From NCBI GenBank assembly GCA_934045905.1, contig OW203766.1, positions 30,312,309 through 30,376,308 on the forward strand: a stretch of 64,000 nucleotides of DNA, in the 5' to 3' direction. The number at the start of each line of letters is the position of its first letter. Position 1 is the stretch's first letter. Source of the DNA: Leuctra nigra. Its lineage: Eukaryota; Arthropoda; Insecta; Plecoptera; Leuctridae. The position numbers and the translations under genes were made by a program. Shown piece by piece: positions 47,042-58,291 of this stretch. Below the pieces are notes generated by a model, which was given only the letters and a program-made list of their open reading frames with translations, searched no databases and had not been told where the DNA came from.

Positions 47042-48048
47042 GTGCTTCATAATACATGGATTTCATCAAGTATCGTAGACTCTAAGTTTGATTGATTGTG
47101 CTTTATCATCTTGATGGTCTTATCGACAATGTTGTGTTGCGAAATATTTTATTTATTTTCTATATATTTTACAATTGCATATTTCCAAATTTCATAATAA
47201 AATCAACAGACACGGTTTGTAAGCAAAATGCACATTACTACAAGCCCATTACAGACTCTGCACTCTCATTTGTTACATTTTGATGATAACCTTCAGAGAG
47301 CACAGAGAGCCCAGCACAAGATTCAATCAATGATCAGATTTCATCATCAATCGCCATACACGATAGAAAACATGCAATTATTCATTTATGCAATTGTTTT
47401 TAATGTGCTGCTGTGTGATTAATTATAGCTCTAAACTGTCAGCTAATCTCAGAATGATGTATCAACAAAATGTCCCCCTCCCCCCCATACTTCCCTGATG
47501 AGTAGGTCAAAAGATTGATGGCGCTCAACCAAAGAGGTAAACAACTTCCAGAGAATGAAAATCAAATAAAGTATAGAAAAAATAACCGAAAATCAAGTAA
47601 TCATATAAATTGACCAAATATCAAGGGGGTACCTTATACATTAAAACACCATCAAGTAGAGCAGTCTAAAAAATACAAATTTGATAGGTAACTTATTAAT
47701 TTATAATAATAGAAATGAAGAAATCAAAACCGAAGAAACAATAAATCATATAATTAAACATGATAATCAGATTTTACTATGGGAACTCGGAACTATTTAC
47801 GGGACATTTTTCAGGGATTTGTTCTCCTTCTCTGTTTTGGTGCTTTCGTTGGCTCTCTTCAGGGGCCCTTTCACTAATCACTTGATTAGGTCTATGGCCC
47901 CTTTGCCGTGTCGTTTTCCGGGCCTTTTCAGCCCAGTACGCGGCTGTGATCAATCCAAGACAAAACTATGATATTGAAATACTGACATGTAAGGGACAGA
48001 TTAGCGACAACGACAAACATCTGACTGATATGTTTGAACATGTTACAG
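47042..48048 (+). other. Region immediately 5' of PPAT coding sequence
   Basis: AT-rich. Apart from the interspersed fragment at 47,870-47,950 it has no feature I can support. No obvious promoter or first exon is seen next to the PPAT acceptor. Confidence 0.5.
47870..47950 (-). repeat. Interspersed repeat fragment, second copy
   Basis: Reverse-complement relative of the repeat at about 13,730: TACTGGGCTGAAAAGGCCCGG on the minus strand, then AGTGAAAGGGCC. Confidence 0.45.
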
Positions 48049-48054
48049 TGCCCC

Positions 48055-51000
48055 ATGGCCAGCAATGAGATGGCATCCACAGCGACTCTCAGTCGAGAGA
48101 CCTACGAGAGTCGCGAGCAAATCAAGTCAGCTTACCTCGCGAAGCAGGAGTCGGGGTTGACTCACGAGTGTGGCGTGTTCGGCTGCATCGCGGCGGGGGA
48201 TTGGCCCACGCAGATTGACGTGCCGCAAGTCATCTGTCTCGGGCTCGTGGCGCTTCAACACAGGTGAACAACCGACGTAACAGTTTGCTGTCACTCAGAC
48301 GTGTCGGAGTGATCATTTTATTGTTCCAGTTTTCATGTTAAATTCTTAATTAGCGATTATTAAGATTTTATAACGGCTTACCTGATAAATCAATTGTGAC
48401 GTAAATCAAGAATGAAATTGAGAATCATGAAAGAAGCATTCAGAAACGTTCTAAATCTCGTTAAGACAACATGAGAAGTACCTACACTACACCCAATAAA
48501 AGAAAAAACGGTATTTAAAAGAAATTTGATGCCATCTTCCGATGAAGTCAATGCTAACTCTACGTACATAGTTGAGCTCTGATTTCATTGATAACCTCAA
48601 GGAACCTCAAGGAACCAAGTCAAGTCAAGCTGGTCAAGGGACCTGACCAGCAGCCAATCCGTTTTGCTGAAATACAGTTATTTGATTTGGTGAGTGTACA
48701 GTCAGGGAAACTAGATGGTTCATACTCTGCATCTCTCTGACCCATATCATAAACATGTTTTATATGGAGCAGAGAGAGATAAAGTGTAACCATCTAATTT
48801 CCTTGACTATACATAAATAGAGATATGTGGTACATAATTTAAGAAAATCAATATTTCTTATCTCAAACATTTTCTCGGATGTTTCCTCTTGTCTTCTATT
48901 GTTGGACAATATCTACAGAGAACAGTAAATTGGAATGTATTTTGCAACCCGTAAGATGTGTTGTAGTAGCTGATTCTCAAGGTCATTGTCACTTGTCAGT
49001 ACATGTTGCATGAGATGAGGTGAAAGAAACATGATGGTTGACGATGGTTGACTTATTTTATAATCCACTTTTTAGGGGACAAGAAAGTGCCGGAATCGTG
49101 ACGAGCGTGGGGAACCAATCAAAATCATTCCACGTACACAAAGGCATGGGAATGATCAATAATGTGTTCACAGACGAAACAATCAAGAAACTGAAAGGTA
49201 TGAGGTGCACATCATTCATCTAGGTATTGAAAAATATATATATAGGTATATATTTATCTACTTTTTTATTTAGCTGTACCTAACATGACTGCAGTTATAA
49301 CAATGTATAACATTGTCTTAAGTAAAATTGTTTTACTTCAGAATCCAGATAGATATAAAGTTACCGAAAATCCAATTGAATGAACTATTCCGAAAACAAT
49401 CTCTACTCTACGTAAAGTTTTCGATCTCTATCTCTGTATGATTTCGTGGTATGTTTCAGGTAACCTCGGCATCGGACACACGCGCTACTCGACAAGTGCT
49501 GCCTCCGAAGAAGTCAACTGTCAACCATTTGTCGTTCATTCTGCTCATGGCGCGCTGGCGGTCGCGCACAACGGCGAGCTCACCAACTGCGGTTCGTTGC
49601 GCAAGATGGTGCGATAACCTTCCCTCATATGTCAATCATACAGTCCACTCTTGTATAACTTTTACTTACAAGTTTACAACTATTTCTGCTAGTCCTATAG
49701 TTTTGTATGATATATCATGCAACATATTTTATTAAAAATGCATTGGGAAGCCCCAACTACAGATTCTTTCAATTTTGCGTTATCAAAATACTGAAATAGT
49801 TATGATTTTGGAACTGTAACTGCAACTTTTATTCGTAAAATATCAATAATCATCAAGTGAAGTGAGTGTCTTTATTTTGGAAACTTCCTCATTACTTTTT
49901 TCGGTGTATTTCCACTGAACTTGAACATGAACTGGGTACTGGTCATAATGTTTCTCTGATCGAGCTGAATTTTTGTAAACATGTAATGGACACGTACTAT
50001 TGATTGAGCTGTATTGTTTTTGAACGAGTGAAAGAGATGAATTCATTACTGGCGCTGTGAAATATTCTCTGTAACTGTGCAGGTACTTGGTCGCGGCGTT
50101 GGTCTGTCGACGCACTCCGACAGTGAGCTGATAACGCAGGCTCTGTGTCTGAACCCTCCCGAGGGCGAGGTCGATGGACCGGACTGGCCCGCCAGGATCC
50201 GACACCTCATGCAGCTTGCTCCGCTCTCGTACTCTCTGGTCATCATGCAGAAGGATCGGATCTACGGAGTCCGAGACCCGTACGGAAACCGGCCCCTCTG
50301 TCTTGGGAAGATGATGGCGATCAAACTTGCCAAAGATGGTAAGTGGAAAGATAGAAGTACGAAGTTGAGTGAATGTTTGTGACAATGAGTTTCATAGTCT
50401 TGAATTTAGATGCAAAAATGTTTGTTATCTAAAATGTGATTCGGTAAGAAGGATTTCTGAGCGAATCAATTACTTTTGTTCAAGGAGCCTGCGCAATAAA
50501 AATGCACAATTTTTTTTAGGGAATTAGACATGGTACTGGCATTATTTGTGTCATATAATAAGTTAACTGTTGTTTCAAGGGGACAATAATGTTATTTTTT
50601 TAAATGGGAGAGGTACCTACTTTTGATAAATTTGCATCAATTCAACCGATTCAATTTGGAAAGTACAATAGGTATCTAATTGTATTCTCAAGGGAAATTA
50701 TTTCCTCATAAACTTTCACAAATTCACCTCTTCACTTTATTTTATGTTGTCCTAATTTATCCAAGGTAACTCATTTCCTCTTGACCATTCTTAAACTGAA
50801 TTACGTTCTTTTAGGTCGAGGTGACAGTGACACAGAATCTCCTCCCGAAGGCTGGGTCATCTCGTCAGAATCATGCGGCTTCCTGTCGATCGGCGCTCGA
50901 TACATGCGCGAAGTCCGACCAGGAGAGATCGTTGAGATGACAAGTCGAGGTGTTCGAACCATCGACGTGGTGGAGCGACCCAACGGCAGAGCTCAAGCGT

Positions 51001-54000
51001 TTTGCATCTTCGAGTACGTCTACTTTGCTCGATCCGACAGCATCTTCGAGGGGCAGATGGTGTACTCGGTGCGCATGGAGTGCGGCAGAGTGCTGGCAAG
51101 GGAGTCCGGGATACAAGCGGACATCGTCAGCTCGGTTCCGGAGTCAGGGACGGCAGCCGCACATGGTTACGCTAGAGAGGTGTTTACATACTTCTATCTG
51201 AATAAGAATATGGGTGATTGAAGCTGAATCTGTTGCAAATTTGGCAAAGGTTGTAATTTATATATAGGTAGGAGATTTAAAGGTTTTTACTGCCATCGAT
51301 ATGAAATGAACAGGAAAATTGTGGGAAACTGTAAGGCAAGTAGTAGTAGGTACTACATAGATGTAGGACTAATTAACAATTCTACAAATTTACTTTCCAT
51401 TCATTGGAATTTTTCAGATTCAATAGTTTATTAAAATCAAGTGAAATTACAATGTGCTGTATAAATATTAAATATGTACTCAATGTGAAAAGTTAACATA
51501 ATTGCATTATTGACATAATAAATATTCCACTAGAGATAGGGAATCGATGTCAATAAAGGAAGTGAAGATATTGCCTTTGCCTAGATATGATAGTGTGTGT
51601 TATGCTGATTCATAAGGAAAAGCTGTCAATTTTTTTCCTTCCTCTTGTGGCACAGATATTATCTTAAATTTAAAAACAACTCAGTGGTAGTCATATTCTA
51701 TATTCTGAGAATGAGATGGATTTGTTATTTCCAGTCGAAGATTCACTTCGCTGAAGTTCTTTGCAAGAACCGCTACGTTGGTCGAACCTTCATCCAGCCC
51801 AGCACTCGTCTGAGGCAGTTGGGGGTTGCAAAGAAGTTCGGCGCACTGTCAGAGAACGTCAGCGGGAAGAAGTTGATCTTGATCGACGACTCCATCGTGC
51901 GGGGCAACACAATCGGTCCGATCATCAAGCTGTTACGTGATGCTGGAGCCAAAGAGGTCCACGTGAGGATCGCATCGCCGCCACTGCTCTACCCGTGCTA
52001 CATGGGAATTAACATTCCAACGAGAGAGGAGCTCATCGCAAACAAACTCGATGCCGTCAAGTTAGCGAAACACGTTGGTAAGATTGATGTTCGAGAGTAT
52101 CTCAATCTAGTTCATCTCTGAACAGATGTACATACATCTGGTTTTCTTTGTAAATTTCGAAAGTATTGCCAAATTGTTGTTATATTATAGTCTTTTTTCA
52201 TTTCATTTCTTTCTTTCTCCAAACCATTTTTGGCTCCAACCATTTTCAATGGCCAAACTCTGCACCAAGTCATTTTTGCATTTTCTGATGTCAATACAAC
52301 AACACAAACCAATATAAACAGTACCTATATAAACAAATTTAAACACTTTTTATCTATCTAGTGGAGCGGTCGCTCCACGCCAGCCAAGTCGTACGGCGCG
52401 CGCACACTCTCATATAAAGGCTGGAGCAAACCCACTTTTACTGTAAGCATCAAAGTGGCATTTTCGGCCTACTGGATCCTAAAATTGGAAAATCTCACAT
52501 TGTTGCGATATATCTTAATTTCGAGCTATGGCCCACCCTACAACATATACCAAATTTGGGAACAATAGGTTACGCCCTTTGCGCGCTAGAGGGCCGTGAA
52601 AACAGTGTTTTAGGGCGGTTTTCATAATAATAATAATCTCAGTAGTAGTAGTAGTAGTCTCCTGGAATTCAAATCCGGTAACATGGCCACAGCCTAAACG
52701 GCTGAACCGATTGATCTCACATTTTTACCACGTGTGCACTTTTGGCGTCTGATTTAACCTTCACCCCATTAATTTTTTGTGCCGCCATTTTGAAACCGGA
52801 AGTGACGTCATATCTCGACAACGGCTATACCGATCGGAACGAAATTTGCGCCAAACGATTCAGACGGTAAACTATATGGATTATCAATAGCAACATACTA
52901 AAATTTATGTTAACGAAACCGGAAATGACGTCATGAAATTTGAAATACATCGATTGGCATTTCGGCAACAAATTTGATCCGATTATTTTGTTATTTATGT
53001 AACGTATGTACTTTTGATATCTCATTTGACTTATTATAAAACCAACCGGAAGCCGCCATTTTGAAACCGGAAGTGACATCATATGTCAATAACGGCTAAA
53101 TAGATTTGAACGAAACCAGCGCTAAACAATTTAGACGGTCAACTTTATGTATTATCATCAATAATATTTGCAGTTTCCCATACTAAAACCGGAAATGACG
53201 TCACACATTTTAAAAATCTCACAAATTTACATTTTGATACAATAAATATACTATTTGAGACAGCTTATAATAAAATGTAATCATGTTTAAATTATAATTC
53301 AAGGGGTCAGTGATTTCAGCAGCCATTTTGAAACAGGAAGTAACGTCATATCTTGAAAATTGGTTAACTGATCGGTATGAAACTACCGCCAAACGATTCG
53401 GAAGGTCATCTCTATGAAATGGGAACAGTCACACTAGAAATTTCCTATTTATAAGACCGGAAATTACATCATTCAAATTTAAAAATTATTATAATCCCCT
53501 CCTATATAATGAATACATATTCAGAAAACTTAAAATGATACACATCATTTATAGATATACATTCTTTGTGGCAGTGCAGTAAGTTCAGCAGCCATTTTGA
53601 AAACCGAAGTGTTGCCATATCTCGGAACTCGGTTAACTGTTAGGAATGAAACCTTTGCTATTCTTCATGAAAGATCATTTAAAGCAAATATATAGTACCA
53701 TACGCAGATTTTCATTAGTAAACCAAATTGTCAATGGCGACTATTTTTAATGGATTTAGTAATTGTTCAATTGACGTCACAAGTTCTAAAAATAAACTAA
53801 AAAAAGGAGTGATATCCCCATAAAAAACACTCCGTGTAAAAATACCAGCCAAGTCTCTACAACTAAAAAAAATTATGAAATCTAAAAAATTCTGCACTGA
53901 AAAGTAGTGATATCAAAAAATGGTCCAAGTCAAAACTTTATTTGAAAATCAAAAAATACTTGGCGCATCGTTTTTTTAGGGCATAATAGGTATACTACAT

Positions 54001-55107
54001 GTATTATGTATATTTGATGTATATTTTCTATCTGGTCTATACTTCTAAACTATGTATACACGATGCGCCAAGTATTTTTTGATTTTCAAATAAAGTTTTG
54101 ACTTGGACCATTTTTTGATATCACTACTTTTCAGTGCAGAATTTTTTAGATTTCATAATTTTTTTTAGTTGTAGAGACTTGGCTGGTATTTTTACACGGA
54201 GTGTTTTTTATGGGGATTGACAGTACCAGAGAGAAAAGTTCAAAAACTGTTTATATTACCGTATTTACTCGCATGTAGTCCGCACCCCTGTTTTTGAAAC
54301 TGGTTTTTCGAAAAATGCTATACGCATTTACTGCGTCCGCATCCCCTGTTTTGAGATTTCAATATTTGAAATATACCCGCGTACTATAATATGCGAGTAA
54401 ATACGGTAATAGTGTTCCTGGTATATTATCTTCCCAGTGTTTTATAATAGTTTGGCGCATGTGTGAAATCACGTCGGGGTCACCACTTTGGCGCATGTGT
54501 GATGGTGAGGATGTGGGTGACGGTTTGGTGAGTGGTAGAGACAGACGTAACAGTAACAACGGTTTATTAAAGGTAAGGTTACAGAGTTGTAATGGCGTTG
54601 CACGTCTGTCCCTCTCGATGTTCTGAGACCAACTGGCAATGGCTGCCTTGATAACGAAGAAGGTGATTGGTCGAGACGGCGAGCGCGCTGCATGTTGGGA
54701 CTGCCGGTAGGGTTGGCAGGCCTGCGCCGTCAGTTGGTATGCATGCTGGGCGGGAGATTCGACAGGGCGAATCGAACCGCCACAATAGAATAGAAATCGT
54801 CTTTATTGTAAATGTGGCGAGGCTTTCTCTTCAAACCATACGCTAATAATCGTAACTTATGGGCTGAATTCAATTATTTGCATCAATAAAACTAAGTATG
54901 TATCTTTTTTAGATTGAAGGTATTTGATAATAATATAAGCTAATACGTAGATCTCTGACTGTTCCAGGTGCCGACAGTCTTGAATACCTCTCAGTCGAAG
55001 GCTTGGTGAAAGCGGTGCGACATCGCATTGTCGACAAATACAAGAGCAACATCGGCCATTGTACTGCGTGCCTCACCGGAATCTATCCAGAGAAACTAGA
55101 GTGGTAG
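48055..55107 (+). CDS. Prat: Amidophosphoribosyltransferase (PPAT / Prat), seven exons
   Basis: Cytosolic first enzyme of de novo purine synthesis: PRPP + glutamine to 5-phosphoribosylamine. Exons: 48,055-48,263; 49,076-49,197; 49,460-49,608; 50,083-50,338; 50,815-51,179; 51,735-52,077; 54,968-55,107 (TAG). Phases close to 527 aa (human about 517). Class II glutaminase: Cys39 in [17 protein letters not shown] should become N-terminal after removal of 38 residues; then [29 protein letters not shown]. Fe-S cysteines are present in [23 protein letters not shown] and [13 protein letters not shown] loop [15 protein letters not shown] 48,055 (CCCCATGG) lies 6 nt after a TTACAG acceptor, so a 5' non-coding exon probably exists upstream; unspliced transcription from upstream ATG 48,040 is the alternative. 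Confidence 0.96.
48490..48697 (-). mobile_element. MITE, copy 4 of the four-copy family, in PPAT intron 1
   Basis: Inverted relative of 39,674-39,894: TTTGATGCCATC, GAGCTCTGATTTCATTGATA and CAGCAGCCAATCCGTTTT blocks, ends near ACACTACACCCAATAAAAG and GATTTGGTGAGTGTA. It carries a short internal duplication (CCTCAAGGAA twice). Confidence 0.7.
48699..48809. mobile_element. mariner-like MITE (111 bp, TA target site)
   Basis: Flanked by TA at 48,697-48,698 and 48,810-48,811. CAGTCAGGGAAACTAGATGG at the left is mirrored by CCATCTAATTTCCTTGACTA at the right. The arms of about 50 bp pair imperfectly around a short centre. TA flanks and CAGT-type ends fit Tc1/mariner. It directly abuts the preceding MITE. 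Confidence 0.75.
52355..53805 (-). mobile_element. Composite satellite element, copy C (inverted)
   Basis: Read on the minus strand it repeats the plan of copy A: satellite units with ATGACGTCACTTCCGG and AATGGCGGC, then the TTTAGGCTGTGGCC block, TACTACTACTACTACTGAG run, TAGGCCGAAAATGCC and the terminal GTGGAGCGACCGCTCCAC-CTAG hairpin (52,359-52,380). The 3' 520 bp look nearly identical to 43,400-43,920. In the minus direction it directly follows a foldback, as copy A does. Confidence 0.65.
53812..54218. mobile_element. Foldback element with about 158-bp arms
   Basis: Arms 53,812-53,970 and 54,061-54,218 share the outer AAAAAACACTCCGTGTAAAA, a central GACTTGG/CCAAGTC, and inner ACTTGGCGCATCG blocks with the element at 40,969-42,259, but the 90-bp centre is unrelated and lacks the tRNA-like sequence. 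Confidence 0.85.
54256..54409. mobile_element. 154-bp MITE, 19-bp perfect TIRs, TA flanks
   Basis: TTACCGTATTTACTCGCAT at 54,256-54,274 and its exact reverse complement at 54,391-54,409, flanked on both sides by TA. No ORF. Confidence 0.85.
54454..54784 (-). mobile_element. Solo LTR of a Ty3/gypsy-like retrotransposon
   Basis: On the minus strand it begins TGTGGCGGTTCGATTCGCCC at 54,784 and runs about 300 bp to an adjacent TGGTGACCCCGACGTGA at 54,485-54,469, a typical tRNA primer-binding-site-like sequence. Only the LTR and this short stub remain; no gag-pol ORFs. A 13-bp repeat GGCGCATGTGTGA sits on both sides of the stub (54,454 and 54,490). Superfamily is inferred from the end and the primer-site form. 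Confidence 0.6.
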
Positions 55108-56400
55108 ACTGATAGGGTAGATGGTTATTGTTTGTAACTAAACGCTCCGTTCGTTCGATGACGTAAACGAGCGACTTGTGAGACACTTGACGTTTTATAC
55201 ATTGTCTTTATACTCTTAATTAATTATTACGTATCTCAGTAAAATGACTGGCAGCTGGAAGGTTACTGATCCAAGTTGCATGAATGAATGAATATGGTGA
55301 ATCATTGCTTTGCCATTAATTTTAGGCATTTAATATAATTAGCATTTATTATACCATTATATAAAAATTAAATATATACATTATATAGTTCCTTTGAGAA
55401 TTTAATCCACTATTAAAATAAAATGATTATATTGTACTTAATCAACTGATATAAGTAATTGATCAGTCAATACCTACTGTACCTACGTATAATATGTAAT
55501 TGTGTATTCGGGGAAGGTTCACCAATGAAGACTTCAGCCATTTATAAGATTGTGACGTTCCACAATCATCTCGTTTCAGATAGTCCATGTTGAAGCGACA
55601 ACTATGTAGAGAATTAATTGCTCTAAAAGTTATGAACTAAAAGTTATGAACAATTTTTGCATTTATAAAAGCCACTGAACTTCAAAATTTTAAAACCGGC
55701 GGGCAATTTATTTACTGCGACCTTCTTCAACTTTGTTTTGTCATGGTTGCAGTCCCAAAATTGGCGTTATAATATGGTGATATTTCTTCTTAAAACACAG
55801 TCAGAATTTATACTTCAGCATAACTTTGTTGAAACTTGTTAATATAAAATGTGAGGGGATTTGCTTTACATCCCGTCGAATTTCTTCAATCACTGTTCAT
55901 GTGGAAAAATAAAGTGGAAGGCAGAGCATTCATATTATTAGTGTAATATTAATTTGTATAACTATATCTTTATTAATTAATTATGTGCCATGACAAGAAT
56001 TTATATATTACAGACTTTCAGATAATATTATTAATGATATCAACAAAATATTTGCTGAAAATCAAGTGTTTATGTAACTACCTGTGCTGCTATGAAATAA
56101 AAATGAAGTGACCAAACATCTTTATTCTTCCTATGCATGCAGACACAAATTTCGTCCACGACTCGACATGCTAGTTAGTTAATTATTCTGCTTGTGTCAC
56201 AAAAAGCCGTCGTGTTTCACCTATGATCACCGTTTCACTGTCAAAGTGGGTTTGAAATTTCGCGCCAAAATGAAGTACTGTGCTGTGCTTGTAACGTCGT
56301 ATCATCAAAGGGGCAGTGAAGTGAAGTGAATGTCAAATGGTTACTGTTTTTGGTTGAATTTTACGAGATTTTACACACAGTTTAGTTGATTTTTGCAATC
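55108..56400. other. PPAT 3' region and TADA1 5' flank
   Basis: AT-rich. Candidate poly(A) signals AATAAA for PPAT at about 55,417 and 56,095. The TADA1 promoter should lie in the last few hundred bases; a GCGCCAAA E2F-like element is near 56,262. Confidence 0.5.
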
Positions 56401-57490
56401 ATGTCTTCGCAAAACGAGTTGTTTTTTTCAAGAATGAAACTAGAAGAGTCTCTAGGAGAAAAGAATAAAATAAGGTAAGCATACACACCCAATTTACTGC
56501 ATCGGTAAATGTTCAAACAAAAACCTAACCTACATTTTTATACCCTACAGATATTTTCACCTTCTAAAGCAATGGTTTAAAATGAAATCTACTCGAGAAG
56601 AATTCTACATCGAGTCAAGAAAGTTATTAACAGCAGAACAAATACGTTTACACAACAAATTCCTTTTAAACCTTTTCAATACTTGTCAGTTTCCTATCGT
56701 CAGCACACCAGTGCCTCCCGTGATCAAACAATCTCCTCCTAGCCATAAACCAAGTCCTCCTCGAGAGAAAGAGAAAGAGAAGGAGAAGGAGAAAGAGAAG
56801 GACAAGAGCAAAAAGGAAAAGTCGAGAGCACGTAAGAGGGCACGACTAATGAGGGGATTTGAGCCAGCCGATTCATCCGATAGCAGTTCAAGCGTTCATC
56901 AAACGTTGCCTCCATACGCATTTGAAGAACCATTGCGATACGTCCACGAGGAATTGTTCCTGCCAGATACATCCTTCATACTTGGCCGTCTGCTACTCTC
57001 TGCTTGGGACCATGGTCTGGAAGGAGGCAGTGAACAAGCAGCAGAGTACATAGTCGTAGCCGTGCAAATGTTTCTTAAAAACGTTCTTACAACAATATTC
57101 AGTCAACGAAGCAGTTACAAAGTTCGGGAGAAACGTTTCCAATATGCTTTGGGAGCCGCGCTACCCAATCCATGGTTGCGAAACACTTCCAAAATCAAGG
57201 AATACGATCGAGACTTCTCTCTAATTGAATTGGATGAACAGTCGGAAGAACTTCAAGTGCCCGGTCGAAGACCTACTCTTGAGGAGCTGGAACAACGGGC
57301 AGTGCTGGAGATGGCGTGCTCCACGAGACCGACTCGTGTGAAACCTCCCGTTTCGGCTTTTCACGCTCTGGAAGCTCTCATCACCAACCCTTCGATTGTC
57401 CCATCACATCGAGTGTATTCGGTGAATATGGAGAGAATATTTGCCCGACTTAGCCATCCATCACACGAAGAACTTGAAAAGGGTAATTAA
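56401..57490 (+). CDS. Ada1: Transcriptional adapter 1 (TADA1/Ada1), SAGA subunit
   Basis: Nuclear core subunit of the SAGA histone acetyltransferase coactivator, carrying the SAGA-Tad1 domain with a histone-fold-like C-terminal half. Exons 56,401-56,474 and 56,551-57,490 (TAA), GT-AG, phase 2. The spliced frame gives 337 aa, close to the animal family size. Family motifs in order: LKQWFKMKSTREEFYIESRK near residue 30, LLTAEQIRLHNKFLL, then a Lys/Glu-rich linker (EKEKEKEKEKEKDKSKKEKS) and basic RARKRARLM, PDTSFILGRLLLSAWDHGLE, VQMFLKNVLTTIFSQR, FQYALGAALPNPWLRN, and VYSVNMERIFARLSHPSHEE. Vertebrate proteins go on about 20 residues after HEEL; here the frame stops in EKGN, right where AAGG|GTAATT could be a splice donor, so a last short exon may be missing. 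Start ATG 56,401 matches the family N-terminus length. Confidence 0.9.
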
Positions 57491-58291
57491 TGTCAGTTAG
57501 GTACTTCACTTTACTACCTAAGAGACCTGTGAGCATTGCTAAGAATGTTAGGTAGGTACATTTTAGTCACTCATGCTCATTTTAAATTGGAAAACACTGA
57601 CATGTAACACATAGTTCCACTTCAAATGGCTTTTATCATGAGTCGTAACAAGTTCAACATTTAGAAGAACTCTAGGTATTGAACAAAATGTTCCTTGAAA
57701 TTTCAACCTCCAATCTTGTGCTCTAAACTTATTCGACACTAAAATTTGCAATACGCCAACCAGCGTAAAAAATTAACATCTATAGCAGTGATTGGCTCTA
57801 GTGCGCGTGCGGGCAAGGCACTTTCATGTCAATCGTAATGAGTTCAGTAAAAGTTATAACTACCTACATCCACTGATCTCCATGTACTTCCACTTCGTTG
57901 CGTGGATTGCGCATTGAACCCCTTTAGTATTAGTCCCAGTGAAGTCGAAAATACATTAGAAAAATGTTCCTAAAATGTTCCTTTTCAAGGTCATCAATTT
58001 AAAACAGCCTATTACACGATCTAAATCATTTCTAAAATCACTTTGAATGAACTAAATCATTACACTAGTCATTAGTTAACAAGTTAATTAACACGATTTA
58101 GTTACATTAGTTATAATTTGTTACAAATCCACAAAATTATTACAGCGGCGACTTAGAAAATGTTGACTTCACTCGCATAGCATCGATAAGCAATCCACGT
58201 GTTATATATCAGTGCCTACATCGCGAAATACCTTAGTGAATAGGTAGGTACCTAGTGTCAACAATCAAGTACCTACAAATACAATCAACAT

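Larger units (their letters stand above)
52078..54967 (+). other. PPAT intron 6 (2.9 kb), filled with repeats
   Basis: Between exon 6 and the short terminal exon. It contains an inverted composite element (52,355-53,805), a foldback (53,812-54,218), a MITE (54,256-54,409) and a solo LTR (about 54,486-54,784). Without splicing, the frame continues 14 codons past the donor, reading [13 protein letters not shown] to a stop at 52,119-52,121. Confidence 0.85.
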
